A stretch of DNA of 64,000 nucleotides from CAYUPI01 sp964446585 (GTDB lineage: Bacteria; Verrucomicrobiota; Verrucomicrobiia; Limisphaerales; UBA8199), in the NCBI GenBank assembly GCA_964446585.1, contig CAYUPI010000029.1, positions 6,559 to 70,558 on the forward strand, given 5' to 3'. Under the pieces are notes generated by a model. It was not told the DNA's origin. It worked only from the letters and a program-made list of their open reading frames with translations, and made no database searches. This document shows, piece by piece, positions 63,469 through 64,000 of the stretch. The position numbers were made by a program, and so were the translations under genes. Each line of letters starts with the position of its first letter. Positions within the stretch are counted from its first letter, which is position 1.

Positions 63469-64000
63469 CAGTTTCGTTTTGGCGTCAGCTTTTGACCCTA
63501 GGTCAATACGAATTCTCTTTGGCCATAGTGAATGGACACTATTTTGCTATTCCGTTTGACTGATTCCCCGTGAGTTGTGACCGCACGATCACCAGCGACG
63601 AGGTTCCCCCACACCAGGGTGGCTCCTATTCGACCACGCACCTGGTACCTTTCACATTTGGGCCTGATTTCGACACTAACACCCTTGACGAAATTTGCAT
63701 GTCCCCTAAATACGCTACACGATTTGTGCATCGTCTGCTCTCCTACCTCCCGCTTCGTAGTCGCCGACGTGAGTTGCTCCGATCTGGCGACAGGGAAGAG
63801 CGCGCCGACTGACGCCTGACTGGCGTCAGCGGCTACACCCTATTGGGTAGTCGCGCAGAGCGTGAAAAATCTGGCCCAGACTTGCACTTTCCCCAATGAT
63901 GGTGGCCCCGGCTACAGGTTGATCCTCTGAATACTATCGGCCGGCTAACCCAAGTTCGTCAGTAACTGAGCCAAAGCAAGATTTTTTGGAAAGAGATCTG
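63469..64000 (-). repeat. Upstream repeat element, copy E, and window end
   Basis: A 532-base non-coding stretch 5' of the five-unit strand-repeat gene. The core at 63697-63721 reads GCATGTCCCC then TAAATACGCTACACG. A block TTCCCCGTGAGTTGTGACCG lies at 63563-63582, and CTATGGCCAAA occurs on the - strand at about 63519-63529, as in element C. The outer part (63880-63985) resembles the region beyond copy D. No gene is seen up to the window end. Confidence 0.75.

Overview
The window looks like a chromosome segment of a Verrucomicrobiota bacterium, most likely of the Pedosphaera/Limisphaerales kind. This is inferred from several prepilin-type 'FTL[IV]ELLVV' proteins with the H-X9-DG tail motif, very large secreted proteins with autotransporter-associated strand repeats, LamG, Ig-like and PA14 domains, and a GC-rich composition. 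There is no rRNA, tRNA or CRISPR array that I can support.

Positions 1-12 kb are housekeeping. The 3' end of a polyprenyl diphosphate synthase gene lies on the + strand. Facing it on the - strand is a sulfate-assimilation operon: sulfite reductase, CysH, CysD, CysN, then a TPR protein. A hairpin-rich leader with a clear - strand intrinsic terminator lies upstream of sulfite reductase. Next come a small FlbD-like gene, and a tricorn-like protease translationally coupled to a BtpA-family TIM-barrel protein.

Positions 12.5-23.7 kb are on the + strand. A prepilin-like protein and a secreted HAF-repeat protein precede a tight cluster for a surface glycan: a glycosidase-glycosyltransferase membrane fusion, an ABC exporter, two hexapeptide acyltransferases, an FkbM methyltransferase, a GT-B-like glycosyltransferase and a ChbG/YdjC deacetylase. 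Most junctions overlap or are very short, so this is probably one transcription unit that makes, modifies and exports a polysaccharide or glycolipid.

From 23.7 kb to the end almost every gene is on the - strand and encodes an exported protein: two prepilin-like proteins, a 609-residue secreted protein, an S53 protease, a LamG/Ig protein, a subtilase, and then a strictly alternating array of strand-repeat giants (711, 1929 and 1590 residues) and PA14/CBM6-like proteins (1309 and 1029 residues). The proteins differ in architecture, but nearly all end in a similar small beta-rich domain closing with F/Y-Y-R, which looks like a common export or anchoring tail.

The most interesting structure is around this array. 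It reads as repeated duplication of a two-gene module, with a third PA14-type gene reduced to a stub. At least three more stubs of the same C-terminal cassette lie in the gaps at 35.6-36.1 and 40.4-42.0 kb. A conserved ~240 bp upstream element, with a nearly invariant 25 bp core, occurs five times, four of them 5' of large secreted-protein genes. Two REPIN-like paired hairpins and two short tandem-repeat tracts also lie in gaps.
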